In this document: one piece after another, positions 1 through 11,619 of the stretch
Layout: every line of letters starts with the position of its first letter
Numbering within the stretch: position 1 is the first letter of the stretch
Source: Lutraria lutraria
Lineage: Eukaryota > Mollusca > Bivalvia > Venerida > Mactridae
Reading direction: 5' to 3'
Length of the DNA stretch: 64,000 nt
Assembly (NCBI GenBank): GCA_964023205.1
Contig: OZ026833.1
Location: 34,016,366 to 34,080,365 of the forward strand
Position numbers and translations under genes: made by a program
Notes under the pieces: generated by a model
Told to the model about the DNA's origin: nothing
Seen by the model: the letters and a program-made list of their open reading frames with translations, nothing else
Databases searched by the model: none

Positions 1-2295
1 GTATACCTCCAAAGTTTCATTGACCTCATTGACCATCCCTCATTCTGTAGTTACTAATAATCAATGTACATGTATTAGTAAATATGTCAATTTTGCTTGC
101 TCTTACGTCTTATTGTCTAGGCTGGGATGGTTGGTTCCTGGCTGTTTTGGGGGTTGATTTTAAATCATTCATTAGCAGTGTTGTACTTATGTTCTGGGGT
201 TGGCTAACCTAGCCGGTACAATGACAATATTGGTTCCCGTTAAAGAATCTCTTAAACTTATCGGAGATAATAAATGTCCAATAAAAAACACTCAGACTAT
301 GCGATTTGAGCTCGGAGACCGATGTCTAGTTTTATAACCTCATATCATTGGTTCGAACGTCCGCGATCTCAAGTGGAGTAACCTTGCAAGTATACCCACA
401 GGACGATTTTGACTTACAGGCTTCGTGTTACTAAATGTTATACCTCCGGTTTTACATGGAGTGCACAATTCTTACACCAACGTTATGAAGATTTCTAGTT
501 GAGGGTGACTGAGTACTTCTGAACAAAATAAGGCGGTAGACTCGGACTATAATTATACAACTATGTGGTCTATTGATTATTGTGCATGAACTATCATTGT
601 ATACCAAACTGGCTGTGTTAAATTACAACAAAGCTGTATTGTTCATGTAACCGGTTTACCTATATACCACATAAGCGGCTTTAAAATGAGTGTTTGTATT
701 CAATTTTAGAAAACTAATGACCCGATTCTTTCAATAGTGGTTACTTAAACCTTTGCAGGAGCGATTGCAGCAAATGAAAAGGATATTCACAATTTCAAAT
801 AAGAGTATAATATTGAAGACTACTTACGCAAGCAAAGGTTCAGGTCGAAATAAATTACCGCCCGGATTTATAGATCGGTCAAATAGCACATTTTAATCAT
901 GAAAACCTATCAATTGAAAATGAGAATGATTTATGTTATCAATTATATTGTATGAGATAATGTTAGATTATTATTATTATTATTAGATTATTTGTCTCCG
1001 TCATAAAAATAGATCTCTACACTGATACCGTAATTCAAAGGTTATAAATTGTGAGGAATATAAAGTCAAACATATCAATGATTAAACAGCACCAAAGAAA
1101 TAGGGAATCAGTAGGGGCCATTATGAACAAGATGTTTATTTGGTATGTTATATCAACATAATGCTTGTATGTAGTTGTGTTAAATGGTGTCTGTGCTGCA
1201 CCAGGTTGTCGATCAAAGCTAAGTTTCGGCTGTGGTTATCTCATACGACAGGGTGAACATTCTATTTGTTCCTGTGTATCAAATATTCGAACCATTTCAT
1301 TGGCTGTAATTATCAACTTTTACTAGTTCTGATTTCTTCGTAAATGTACGGAAACGAAGAATAGACATCATACATAATTTTCGTTCATCACGTTACGCAA
1401 TTTGAATGTTGATGGTTGATGGTTTAGCCCCCCCCCCCCCACCAAAAAACCGTGTTTAACATGGATAAAATGAAGATGAAATAGCGCGATTCTTTCAGTT
1501 GCAAAAATAAAGGCATATACATATCGTATATAATGCATTTGTCAGTCACTATTATATACACATGTACTTAGGTTCTATATCTCAATATAACTTTTATTTC
1601 GATACCAGAAAAGGTGTCCGTAGGCCAGACAAGGAGCGTAAATGCAACATCAGCGACATCGACATTTCAACCCTACAATTGTTATTATGGTGGTTGCCAG
1701 TAGACACCATTGATAGGAATGCGTCGCCATGAATAATACTAAATCCCACGGCATGGTTAGGATTCCGCAGAGGTGAGTGGTGAGAGAATTTGGCGAAGGT
1801 TCTACTTGATCGCACAATTTGAATTTAAACAAACAATGTGAATTTAAGGTTAATTACACTTTTTGTTAACTGATTGTTTACACGCATGACTGAATTTATC
1901 CATGCGGTTTCTCTGACCTCGTGGCAAAGGGTAATTACCTAAAATCTAAACATTTTGTATTTTGTTCATTTGTCATACCCACATCCTTAAACATCTATTT
2001 TCTTAACAATACTGTTAAAGTCACCAGCAGCTACTCCCTACAGAAATGTACTAAAATGATATTACACCCTTTCCTGACTATTCGTATTAACGGCAACCTA
2101 AGATAGATGTCTCATAAGCCAATTTGCTGGCTCTTTCAATAGGGGTGACGCCGTTCTATAGCGTGACGTCATTACGTTTGTCATAGCGCTACCGTAGTGT
2201 ACACATTGGGATGACGCTGTAATCAACAAAGCGTTTTACCTTCCACATTTCATGTACTGGTATGTATCAAAATATATATTAAACGTTATGTATTA
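1..2295. other. Intergenic DNA without a supported gene
   Basis: AT-rich sequence. A patch at 1600-1810 is open in several frames on both strands and has a decent plus-strand acceptor (CGATACCAG at about 1609), but no splice partner or family match. A weak tRNA-like head may lie near 305-375. Confidence 0.5.
967..985 (+). repeat. ATT microsatellite
   Basis: About six units of ATT/TTA inside AT-rich DNA. The homopolymer tracts at 1429-1441 (C), 4078-4089 (C) and 6101-6112 (G) are similar simple repeats. Confidence 0.8.
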
Positions 2296-2393
2296 GTTAT
2301 CGTTCATATTTTGAATTTTATGGGATATATCACAAGCGACGCGGAGCGGAGCGCAGTGATATGTCGCATAAAATTCAAAATATGAACGATAAC
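2296..2393. repeat. Near-perfect palindrome with 38-bp arms
   Basis: Arms 2296-2333 and 2356-2393 are reverse complements apart from two or three mismatches, around a 22-bp GC-rich loop (GCGGAGCGGAGCGC). The outer arm begins GTTATCGTTCATATTTTG. It could extrude as a cruciform or be a compact fold-back transposon. Confidence 0.85.
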
Positions 2394-2396
2394 TGA

Positions 2397-2548
2397 TTTA
2401 CAGTTTGTCTTAATTTCTGTACAGACAGCGTAATAAGTGACGTATTTTCTCCATATCAGGTTCAAGGCACATTTTATGCGATATATTTTTCAAATTTCAA
2501 ATGAAATGCGGACATTTCATTGGACGAGAAATTAGGACAAACTGTAAA
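2397..2548. mobile_element. Inverted-repeat element (MITE-like) next to the palindrome
   Basis: Ends 2397-2418 and 2527-2548 are 22-bp inverted repeats with one mismatch (TTTACAGTTTGTC at the outer edge). The 152-bp unit directly follows the palindrome at 2296-2393, and both carry TTTTATGCGA-like inner sequence, so the two may be parts of one composite element. Confidence 0.7.
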
Positions 2549-3376
2549 CCAATTTTACATCAAGATTGCTTCAATAAAATGTAAATTCTGACGAAAACTC
2601 AGTGTATGGTGTCTTAGAATTAAGTATTACTTTTATGCGTACGGGGTCCTGTTGTATGCCTTAGAATGGTTAAAATGGCTTTTATCGATCATCGATGATT
2701 CTAGGACAAAGTTTGTTATTATCTATAGGACATGTCTATTATCTTTTTACAAAAATGATTAAGTGACCTTGACCTGAATTGTAAAGTCGGGAACATAATT
2801 ACTTAGAAGCCTTGAAATTCTGATTTTGTAATTTTCACGCAAAAATAATTATTTTCTTTATGTATCGTTGCATGTGGCCATGTTACACTTATTGTGTCCG
2901 CTTTGTTATAATATGGAATCGACAAAAGGCAAGCTATTGTAAATATATCGCACAATTCTATGTTATCTACGTTTGAAATCGGGACTCTGAAAGATATGTT
3001 TAACTAGATGGTTACGTCAAATACAAACTAATGTAATTATTAGGTATATAGATACAATGTTTAATGTAGTTGCTGCGCAATTTGAAGTCGGCATAAGTAT
3101 CATGTTACGGAAGAATTTGTCTGTTATCATTCACTGTATTATAAACCAATGAATAGATGCACAGACAAGCATGTGTGAACGGCCCCTCTGTGGGTAACGA
3201 TCACCGAGTAAAGGAATCGGGACTTCTCGGTGTTTGTCTGGAGAAAAATGCATATTTCTCAGTTACAGAAATGCCTGAGTAGTTACAACTGCGAGCAAAG
3301 GACGGCCACAAATGTAGCACGTATTGATCATGGATGTTCAAACATACACAATGAATCACTAGATGGAGCGTCAAGC

Positions 3377-3500
3377 TCATGTACTGTACTTTCGGAACAC
3401 CTCGGCTAATTTCTTATCCCCAACGTAGTCAATGTCAGCCGAGATGTACCGGATGGTGTTATGTATACGACCAATCGTGACCACTCGGGGATTCCCGTCA
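3377..3500 (-). CDS. Orphan exon-like frame, possible last coding exon of an unknown gene
   Basis: A 124-bp minus-strand segment starts after a pyrimidine-containing acceptor (GTATTTTTGAG) and reads 40 sense codons to TGA at 3377-3379. The product reads like real protein, with segments such as GRIHNTIRYISADIDYVGD and a charged C-terminal helix KKLAEVFRKYST. I do not recognise the family. No partner exon was found upstream (towards higher coordinates), so it may be a gene relic, a terminal exon after a long intron, or chance. Confidence 0.3.
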
Positions 3501-4829
3501 CTCAAAAATACGCCCCGTAATTTAACAAATTTTGGATAAGCGGTTTCCGGTCACTACTTTTTCAACACTAGGCAATCGTTTTCAAGAATTATTTTAATAT
3601 AACATACTTTCAAACTTGTTTATCATTCGCTATTGATAAAATGTGCATTAAGTTCCGATTGCTGTACAATTTAGACTGATTCTCCTTCTATGTTCCAGTG
3701 CAGACAAAGTCAACGGGAACGAGTTTATTCTACAAATATCACTGATCACTGATAAAAACATTAATACCTAACGACAAAGTTGATTTAATGTGTTGCCCAT
3801 GATCCACATGTTTTGCTGTATGCGTGCGTAAGGACACACTAGCATAAACAGTGTAAAGAATATGGTTACGTAACTGTATACACTATATTTGGACTAAATG
3901 CAAATCCGGGTAATAACTCAAAGATAACATTGTAGTAGTGACATTTGCACTTGACGGCCATGCAACAAAGGACAACCAAAGATTATCTACGACTTATAAT
4001 ATACCACACATTCCCTTTCTATACATTATCTTTGCTTCAAAGCCAATGTGAAACTATTCATTAAATTCGCCGGCTCACCCCCCCCCCCCATACTTAATAA
4101 CGTGTATAAAATCTTTTGAGGTAATTTGATTTCGATGTTAAATTTTAACACACATATTTCAGGTGTTGAATATAGAATTGCATACGTTTATTGTCAGTGA
4201 ACGTACAAAAGAGTATATAATTTGATACGACGCATTCAAAGATTGTATTATTCGTTTGATTATGAACAAGTTTTAAAGATTTTTTTTATAATTGTATATC
4301 TAGGGTTTTCAGTTAGAAGGAAGAGAAATTCCTCTTTACTAATTGGTTCAAATCCCGTGATGTGTATTATAGCGAACTGGTAAAAAGAGACATTGCCTTC
4401 AGAATAACACCAGATAATTAAGTATTTTCAAGAGTTCAGAAAACTAAGATTATATTATGTCGATTTCCAATTCTCTGATTGGTTAGATCTTGGTGTATGT
4501 GTTTTAAATTGACCAATCATGAGTCTGTTGATTTTTGTTGAAATCTGAACTAGGTAGTTGAGTATAGCTGGTTATCTTGGCACATAATATATATACATGT
4601 ATACATGTAAAGATTTATTATTATAAAATGAAATATCACCGAGCAAAGGCTACAAACACTACCTGTAAAATTACATAATTAATATTCTTAAAATGCACTC
4701 AAAACTCAGTTAATAATACAAATGGTCGGGAGGCAAATACACATGCAAGGTCTGAACGTTCCCAAATACATGTATGTTCGTGTCAAAATCCAGTGTTGTC
4801 TCTTGAAGTACAGATTTATTGGTGAATAT

Positions 4830-4960
4830 GTGGTCAAATGGTAACACACTGGTCTACTAAACGAACGATCGTGGATTCGAATCTCAGCTCGCCGCCAGTT
4901 TTTCTGGGGCGGTCCCAAAATGGTTTTAGCTGTTGAATGGGCAGTTAAACAACAGGCAGA
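4830..4960 (+). mobile_element. tRNA-headed SINE
   Basis: An A-box-like TGGTCAAATGGTAACAC and a B-box GGATTCGAATCTC are spaced as in a tRNA, followed by the tail word AGCTGTTGAATGGGCAGTTA that recurs at 9840-9862. It lacks intact tRNA arms, so it is not a working tRNA. Confidence 0.6.
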
Positions 4961-4988
4961 GTAAAGATTTAAACACTATCACTTGATA

Positions 4989-5160
4989 CAGTGCAACCTC
5001 TCCAGATCGGTCCTCTCTTGAGCAACAACCTCACTTCAACAACAGCATGATTTTTGCCACTGCAAGATTTGACAATTGCTTTAACCTCTCAAGAACAATC
5101 TCACAAATACAACATAATTTTGCTGCTCCCAAAGGGTGTTACTTTTGAGGGGATGCACTG
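4989..5160 (+). mobile_element. MITE family A (Tc1/mariner-type ends), copy 1
   Basis: A 172-bp element with inverted ends CAGTGCAACCTCTCC and a diverged right end finishing in GCACTG, flanked by TA on both sides. This fits a TA target duplication of the Tc1/mariner group. It has no coding capacity. Four other copies lie in the window. Confidence 0.75.
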
Positions 5161-5189
5161 TATATTTATGTTGTCGTCGTTAAGTTTAG

Positions 5190-5375
5190 CGTCTTACTAA
5201 ATGGAAGACCACGAGCGAACATCCGGGTAGTAATAACAGCCTTCCGTAAGCTAGCTGAACAGCTTCCTCACACGTGACTTTCTGACTCGTATGTATGGGA
5301 TTCGAACACTCAGTGGTGACGGAAAAGTGCCATCTAGTCAGAGAATGTAACAACTCGGCGTCGGAGGTCATGTTG
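5190..5375 (-). mobile_element. tRNA-headed SINE
   Basis: On the minus strand a tRNA-like head (A-box region TGACTAGATGGCAC, B-box GTTCGAATCCCAT) is followed by GAGGAAGCTGTTCAGCTAGC, the same tail design as at 53450. Confidence 0.6.
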
Positions 5376-5489
5376 GTGTCATATGTGTCCATATTGGGCA
5401 ATAATAGGTGGCGAACAAAGGATTTCTTCAGCTGTGTTTATATTACATTGTTGTCATCAATGACATGTCTTCATTGCAATACGAAACAA

Positions 5490-5651
5490 CAGTGCAACCT
5501 CTCCAAAGCAACATCCTTTCGGAGTAGCATAATTATGTTGTTGTTGAGATATTGCTCTAGAGAGGTTAAATTATTAGTGAAATTGTGTGCAAGGAAAAAC
5601 ACACAGGGAGGTTGTTGCTCAAAGGAGGGCCGCTCGGGAGAGGTTGTACTG
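5490..5651 (-). mobile_element. MITE family A, copy 2 (inverted relative to copy 1)
   Basis: About 160 bp between CAGTGCAACCTCTCC and GGAGAGGTTGTACTG, so the termini match as inverted repeats. The inner GGAGGTTGTTGCTC marks the orientation as opposite to the copy at 4989. A TA follows the right end; the left flank has lost it. Confidence 0.75.
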
Positions 5652-5739
5652 TACATTATAAACTTCATGTTCCCCATTGTATGATCGCTTATTCAGGATA
5701 CGTGGTTTATTTGATTTGTATGACAAATTACATATATGT

Positions 5740-8260
5740 TTATCTTGATTAAGCCTACAAGCAAAGATGTGAGATACATCTTTAAACAAATTTACGACCT
5801 TTACAGTCAGCGTGGTTATAAATCGTTACTTTGTTATGCATGCATTCCCTCAACTTGTATGATTCGCTTAAAATGTTGTGAAAACATGAGCCGTCGGCAA
5901 TTAATAATTGTACGATAATCAGTCAAAGTTTGTTTTAAATTCGTTATACATTCAACTAATAATTGTACAATGTTTTCTCGGGCATATCAAAATAATTAGA
6001 TTCATGTACAATAAGCATACATGTACATGTACATCAATATAATTCATGAATGCATTTGTATTTTCTCTGCATGTATATAGTCATGTTGTTTATGTTTTGT
6101 GGGGGGGGGGGGGCGACTTTTCCCTTCCTGTGCAAGTATGTCGTACGCAACTGTTTGAAGTTCAATAAGTTTGATTACGTCAAGTTCTCACTCCTATCTT
6201 TATTTGTTTTCGAACATTCATTTGTAGTATGTTATCTTTTATATTAACGTGCATTTCAAACATAATACGATGTTTTCAAACCTACTTCATGACGTTTAAC
6301 ACGTATTGTTTATTTCATAATCCTAGTTATCCGAGTTCAAAGGGTCGTCACAATTTGACTTTAGGTCCAGATGAATCATTTTTAAGAGAATTTCAAAATA
6401 TATACGAAATGGACCACACCCAAAACAATAAAACAGCAATAACTAAAAAAACAGAGCAAGATTCAATACAACGGAAACCAGAAACAACAACACGAAAACA
6501 CAAGAAACAACAACACGAAAACACCAGAAACAACAAAATGACAACACCAGAAACAACAGCATTTATTACAAATCTAATCACCATGTTCACATATTGTAGG
6601 ATTAGAAATACATTTTGTATATTTTTACTATTGTCTTTTGCTTTCCATTGTATTAAGTGAGACGTCATTTATTGTAACCATTTAAACATTCATCAAATCA
6701 GAGTGGCAAGACTTAATCAAACATTAACGGGTTCAGCGATCGATTAGAACGTATCAGATCAGATTCCCTGTCAACTCGAGTCGAGTCTAAGATCAACACT
6801 CTGACCATGTTCACTGTTATACGTAGATGTTACATTTATTATGATAATTGAAACAATCATTATTAATTTATTCAAAAACACGAATAGATTTAGACTAATT
6901 TGGAACGCTGATGAGTTATAAATAAGTGTACTATTTCCTTGTCGCGAACTGATAAGATTTTTACATCGCACGTTCTATTTTTCACAAACATTTTAAGTGT
7001 TAAGTTTGATGGATCGTCTTAATTACTTTTCGAAATATGTTTGAATAAACTTTCAAACTTTGCAGTTCAAGATACGTGTTCGGCTTAACTTCTATTTATT
7101 TTCATTGAATTTGTGTATTTACCGCTACAATTATTGAATCTTTAGAACGATATTTAAGACTTTGTTAAGTGTGTAAACAATCATTGCACCGAAAATAGAC
7201 ATATCTCAATATACCAAGGCTAAGCGGACCAGTCAAGCGACACACCATTCAAAATTGCCACAACTGGCAAACGAATCGCATAAAAAACCATATGAATACA
7301 GGCAGTAGCTTCTTAACAGAATAGTCGATACCCGGCCGAAATTATTGGTATTTTTCAGCCCGTCGTATTATGAGAGCAGCTTAATACGTTTTTGATTTAT
7401 TTACTTATTGGGTAGTATTTTCTAAACCGTTAAACTTATTATATGTTTATAGTTTGAATATTCGACTCAAATCTAGGCGGGGTCGGCGCAAACAAAGTTT
7501 TAACGGCGTCACCGGTTACACCGCGTTAAAAAGGGCAGTAAACGTCGCTCAAAATGTTCATACATTTTAATGCACAATTATAGATTGCGTCACAATATGA
7601 AGCAACGAAACATATCCTTGTTTAAGCGTTAAATACGATAATGAACAATGAAATGCATGAAGCTGAAACAGGCCAATACTTATAACTTATAATGAGGGTC
7701 GTAAACAAGATAAATAAATGAGTACTATAAACAGAATTTTAGTGTCATTTTTTGACAGCTGATTAATTATGCGTCCTCAGACACTGTATCAAGGGGGTTT
7801 ATTATCATTAACAAACCACAGCTTGTTAACTATAGAAATACATGTACAATTTATACACTAAATATACGTAGTTTCGTACAAGACAAGTTGTCAATTTTGT
7901 TTGAAATACCTTCCGTTTATTCTACATTAATTAAAGAATATTATTTCAGCATTTAGTCATTCTTATCTTATTCCATATAATAAATATAAACTATATCAAT
8001 TATTGTACGTTTAAAATATATATAGTTAAATATTTCTCTAAATAAAGTGGCACAAATAATTTACCTTGCCCATGGCTTCGATTCAGGTTTCCTTTCCGTA
8101 AAAAAATCCAACAAAATTAATGTCTTTTAGTGTTGCTCTTGTTCACATGTAAAGTTAGGATCAGTGTTTAAACTCTTCTGAACGAACTTTTTGGGGAACT
8201 ACTTTTCGTTGTAATACTACGCTAAACTACGCATGACTGAACTTAATACATGTACTTACA
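5740..8260. other. Intergenic DNA without a supported gene
   Basis: AT-rich, with a G tract and the minisatellite at 6462-6560. A short plus-strand frame at about 7185-7315 is open for 43 codons, but I see nothing to support it as an exon. Confidence 0.5.
6462..6560 (+). repeat. A/C-rich minisatellite
   Basis: Three to four imperfect units of about 21 bp built on GAAACAACAACACGAAAACA. The 143-codon open frame across 6229-6660 is a product of this stop-poor repeat, not a recognisable protein. Confidence 0.6.
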
Positions 8261-8325
8261 TAAACTGGTTTCCGATGACCCTGACTGTCTGTGGTGTACA
8301 GCAACATAGAATGGGAACCAGTTAA
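8261..8325. repeat. Short palindrome-ended dispersed element, copy 1
   Basis: About 65 bp with ends AAACTGGTTTCC and GGGAACCAGTT. Core GACCCTGACTGTCTG resembles GACTCTGTCTGTA in the copies at 11540 and 17091. Confidence 0.6.
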
Positions 8326-9032
8326 GTATTTAAATACGTGGACCGCATTGCACGCATCCTTAAACACGGAATATTTTGTTTACACTCATTAACCAGGGAC
8401 CAATATAAACAGATGAACTTCAAGTATATTGAATTTACAAGTAACGACGAATCTTTTGGGTTTTATCTATAAAACATGGGACAAGTTTGGCTGTATATTC
8501 TACAAATGGACAGAGCCGCCCTTTTTGACAATTACAATTGTAGTGTAATATCAATGTGTAGTAAAAAAGTGATTTTGAAACTGACCCATACATGAACTTA
8601 ACATTTGAACTTGAATAGTTTGGTTTAATTTTGCGGGACACATTAAAAGCGAACTATAAATTTTAAAGGCCGGATCGTGTTCAATTGTTGTTCACCTACC
8701 GTGACATTTATGAGCTTTGAAATACGTCAAAATTGTGTACAACTTTAGTAATGATCGCAAGATCACACATTTTTCTGATTGAGAAAATATCGTATTGTTT
8801 TGAAAAACGCTCGCAAAATATGTAAGACTACTAATATACATAGAACAAAATCTTATAATGAAGACTCATATTTGTGAGAACATAACATATTGTAGAAAAT
8901 AAAGACGGAGTCGTATATCTTATAAGTTGTAATACATGGCATAAAGAGGAACTATTGAGAATCGGTCAGATAATGAATTGTCGTCATGTTGAAGTGTTTT
9001 GCAGTAGAAATAATATATACAAATTAGACAAT

Positions 9033-9348
9033 ACATAGTTCCCACATCTACAATATTTATCTCCCCTGGCGGCCATCTTGAAAGGCTAATTTGACAGCCA
9101 TTGATAGAAGACATTCATATTTTTGTTCTGATAATTCTAAATTTAGGATATTCTTATGTGACAACTATAGTTTCTTCAACCTGATATCCTTATGGTTTTC
9201 CAACTTTATGATTAAGTTATATTTTGTAAATTGAGTTGTTTAATAACTACTTGTTTTTTTCTATTAAACACATAAGAAAATTGACTTTCAAGATGGCCGC
9301 CAATTCAAAACAAGGGAGGTAAATATTGTAGTTATGAGAACTATGTAT
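9033..9348. mobile_element. MITE with about 50-bp terminal inverted repeats
   Basis: Left arm 9033-9084 and right arm about 9285-9348 are inverted copies: ACATAGTTCCCACATCTACA, then a TTTATCTCCC segment, then GGCGGCCATCTTGAAAG. A partial copy of the left end recurs at 17695-17727. No coding frame is present. Confidence 0.75.
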
Positions 9349-9385
9349 GTACTGCGGTTGATTTGATATTTGGGTGGTTTCTACA

Positions 9386-9880
9386 ATGGATGATCGGTGA
9401 TCTAGTGGTAAACGTTGCTGGTGTACTTAACGATATGTTGTGGGTACGATTATCTAGACGGGCAATTATACTAACCAGCTTCCCCGGACTTCATTTAGGA
9501 CTCAACCTGTACTAACCACATCCTATCCTCAATCTATTGCCAAGTTTCTCCATATAGTTCAGAGGTGGAACACAATTTAACACAGGATATAATATCTTCT
9601 GTCAAATTTGTCAAGGACAATGTCGCAGGTTCGATTCTCGACTCTGCCTTCCGGATTTCACAGGGAGCCAAGTAAACTGTGGTTATAAAATCACAGGAAA
9701 GAGAGTGAGGCGTGTATCAATGGTTTACACCGGGTATGGTGAAGGACCAGGAACATTAAACTATTCGAAATAAGAGTAGGGATATCAATACCCGGTTCTC
9801 CTCTTTCCCCTCTCCCTGGGACGGCCCTGAAAGGACCATAGCTGTTAAATGGGCAGTTAAACAAGAGATAAATCAATCAA
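9386..9880 (+). mobile_element. SINE-like region, possibly two nested elements
   Basis: GTGATCTAGTGGTAAACG (A-box-like) near 9396 and GGTTCGATTCTCGAC (B-box) near 9629 are too far apart for one head, so two insertions are likely. The tail AGCTGTTAAATGGGCAGTTA at 9840 matches the SINE at 4830. Confidence 0.45.
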
Positions 9881-10284
9881 TCTAGTGGTTACTAAAAAAC
9901 GTTTAACAGCATACAACAAAGGTTCTGTGTATACACATGTATGAATAGTGTTACGTCTATAAAGGTTAACAAACACTTCATATGGATAGATACACCCATA
10001 TCGAAAAGGGCAATTATCTGTGATTTTACCATGACGGTAAATACCTTCAATTTATGCGAGAATAAGAAACCTGTTATAAAACGATCCTTTTTTACGACCT
10101 GTTTTGAAATAATGAACACATCGTGTTATTGTGGGAAATGAGACGTTTAAAGAAATAAGCGATCTACCCACGCCATATTTTTATTAAATCTGCTTCATTT
10201 AACGACTTGGTTATATACTATAATGTATCTTTTATATCTGTCGAATACTTTCACAAACACTACAGACATCTTATTTCGAGATGT

Positions 10285-10520
10285 TTAGTTATAGTGGGTT
10301 TTATGCTTTTTTTTTCAACAATAAAAAAATTCAGTTACATACGACGACCGGTTCACTTTAATAGTGTTCTTTGATAACTGTGTTCTAACCAGTGCTAACT
10401 TATCGATCAGCGAGGACCCGGCAAACTCTCAACATATACAGTAAAATCGACATTTCGGTCCATTTTTTCATGGAGGGGTATAAGGCTGCTACCGCCGAAT
10501 ACAAGTCCAGTGCACTAACC
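10285..10520 (-). mobile_element. SINE, tail family shared with 17735-18003
   Basis: On the minus strand it has an A-box-like TGGTTAGTGCACTGGAC near 10520. The tail near 10310-10360 (plus strand TTCAGTTACATACGACGACC) matches TTCAGTTATGTACGGCGGCC at 17766. Confidence 0.5.
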
Positions 10521-11461
10521 AACTATGTATCAGGTGTAACACGCAGTAACCGTGTAACCTTTAGGTTCATTCGTCAATATATTTAGGTAAATGTACTTTT
10601 TTGTTTTGTTGATGAGCCAATTGGAGCACTTAGGTTTCCATAGTGACGAGTATATTTCGTATGAAGCACAACATGTCTATGTTTTTGCACACATAATAAA
10701 TATCAGCCTCAATATATTCTACTCAAATTGGAAACCAACCAAATTTGGTTGATCTTTGAAATAAAGCTATTTCTTTTATAGTATCGATCAATGTACATTG
10801 TATTTAGTTGCTTTAAATTATGTTCTTGCGAGGATTATAACTGTGGAATATGCTAATTCATATAACACATCCATGCTACTCTAAATTGTTTAAAAAATAA
10901 TGTACTGAAATATGTACTGTTGATGTTGTGAAAGATATTGCGCTTTATGTTCGAGCATATACATGTACACACATATGTGATGTAAAAACATGGTTTATTT
11001 GATAAAACTCCAATTTAAATACTGTACTTCAAAGTTAGCGCTTTGAATACGTTGGACTGATAGATAAAAAGATATTTAAAAAGCCTATTAATGCTAAATC
11101 AGTGTGTACCCTTTCTTCAGATCATATATACATCATTTATCGTGACATGGGTATTAAATATCAAATTAGATTTGAAGTTACGGTGAGGTAAGCGAACTAT
11201 ATTTCGCAACATACGATAAAAACGGACTAACCTTGTGAGTGAATTTTTATATAACACATGTATATGACACAGCGACAATTTTGTGCATATAAGTTCTAGT
11301 TTCGGTGTCATGACAAGAACATCCAGACAAAGCAAGACTTAGTCATTGTCCGTACTCATGTTACCATTACAACATTAACTGATGTAATCATGAATGCAGC
11401 GAATTACTGACAAATTCCAGGCTCGTAATAAGATACCTTACATTATCTTCGCTGTATAATA

Positions 11462-11498
11462 ACAAGGACTTATATATGTATGTATATATAAGTCCTTG
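11462..11498. repeat. Short AT-rich palindrome
   Basis: AAGGACTTATATA at the left and TATATATAAGTCCTT at the right flank a TGTATG loop. It lies about 40 bp before the element at 11540. Confidence 0.75.
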
Positions 11499-11539
11499 AT
11501 AATAATATGTTATTATTTATATATATCATGGACATAAGT

Positions 11540-11610
11540 AAACTGGTTCCGCTGACTCTGTCTGTACAAAGCATTTGGTGCACTGAAAAATGGAATGGGA
11601 ACCAGTTTAG
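11540..11610. repeat. Short palindrome-ended dispersed element, copy 2
   Basis: About 70 bp with ends AAACTGGTTCC and GGAACCAGTTT and inner TGACTCTGTCTGTA and TTTGGTGCACTG, close to the copy at 17091-17160. Confidence 0.7.
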
Positions 11611-11619
11611 CTGAGATAG

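Noticed and set aside
6229..6660. 143-codon plus-strand frame
   Set aside because: Its length comes from the stop-poor AAC-rich minisatellite; the sequence is low complexity with no start context or family.
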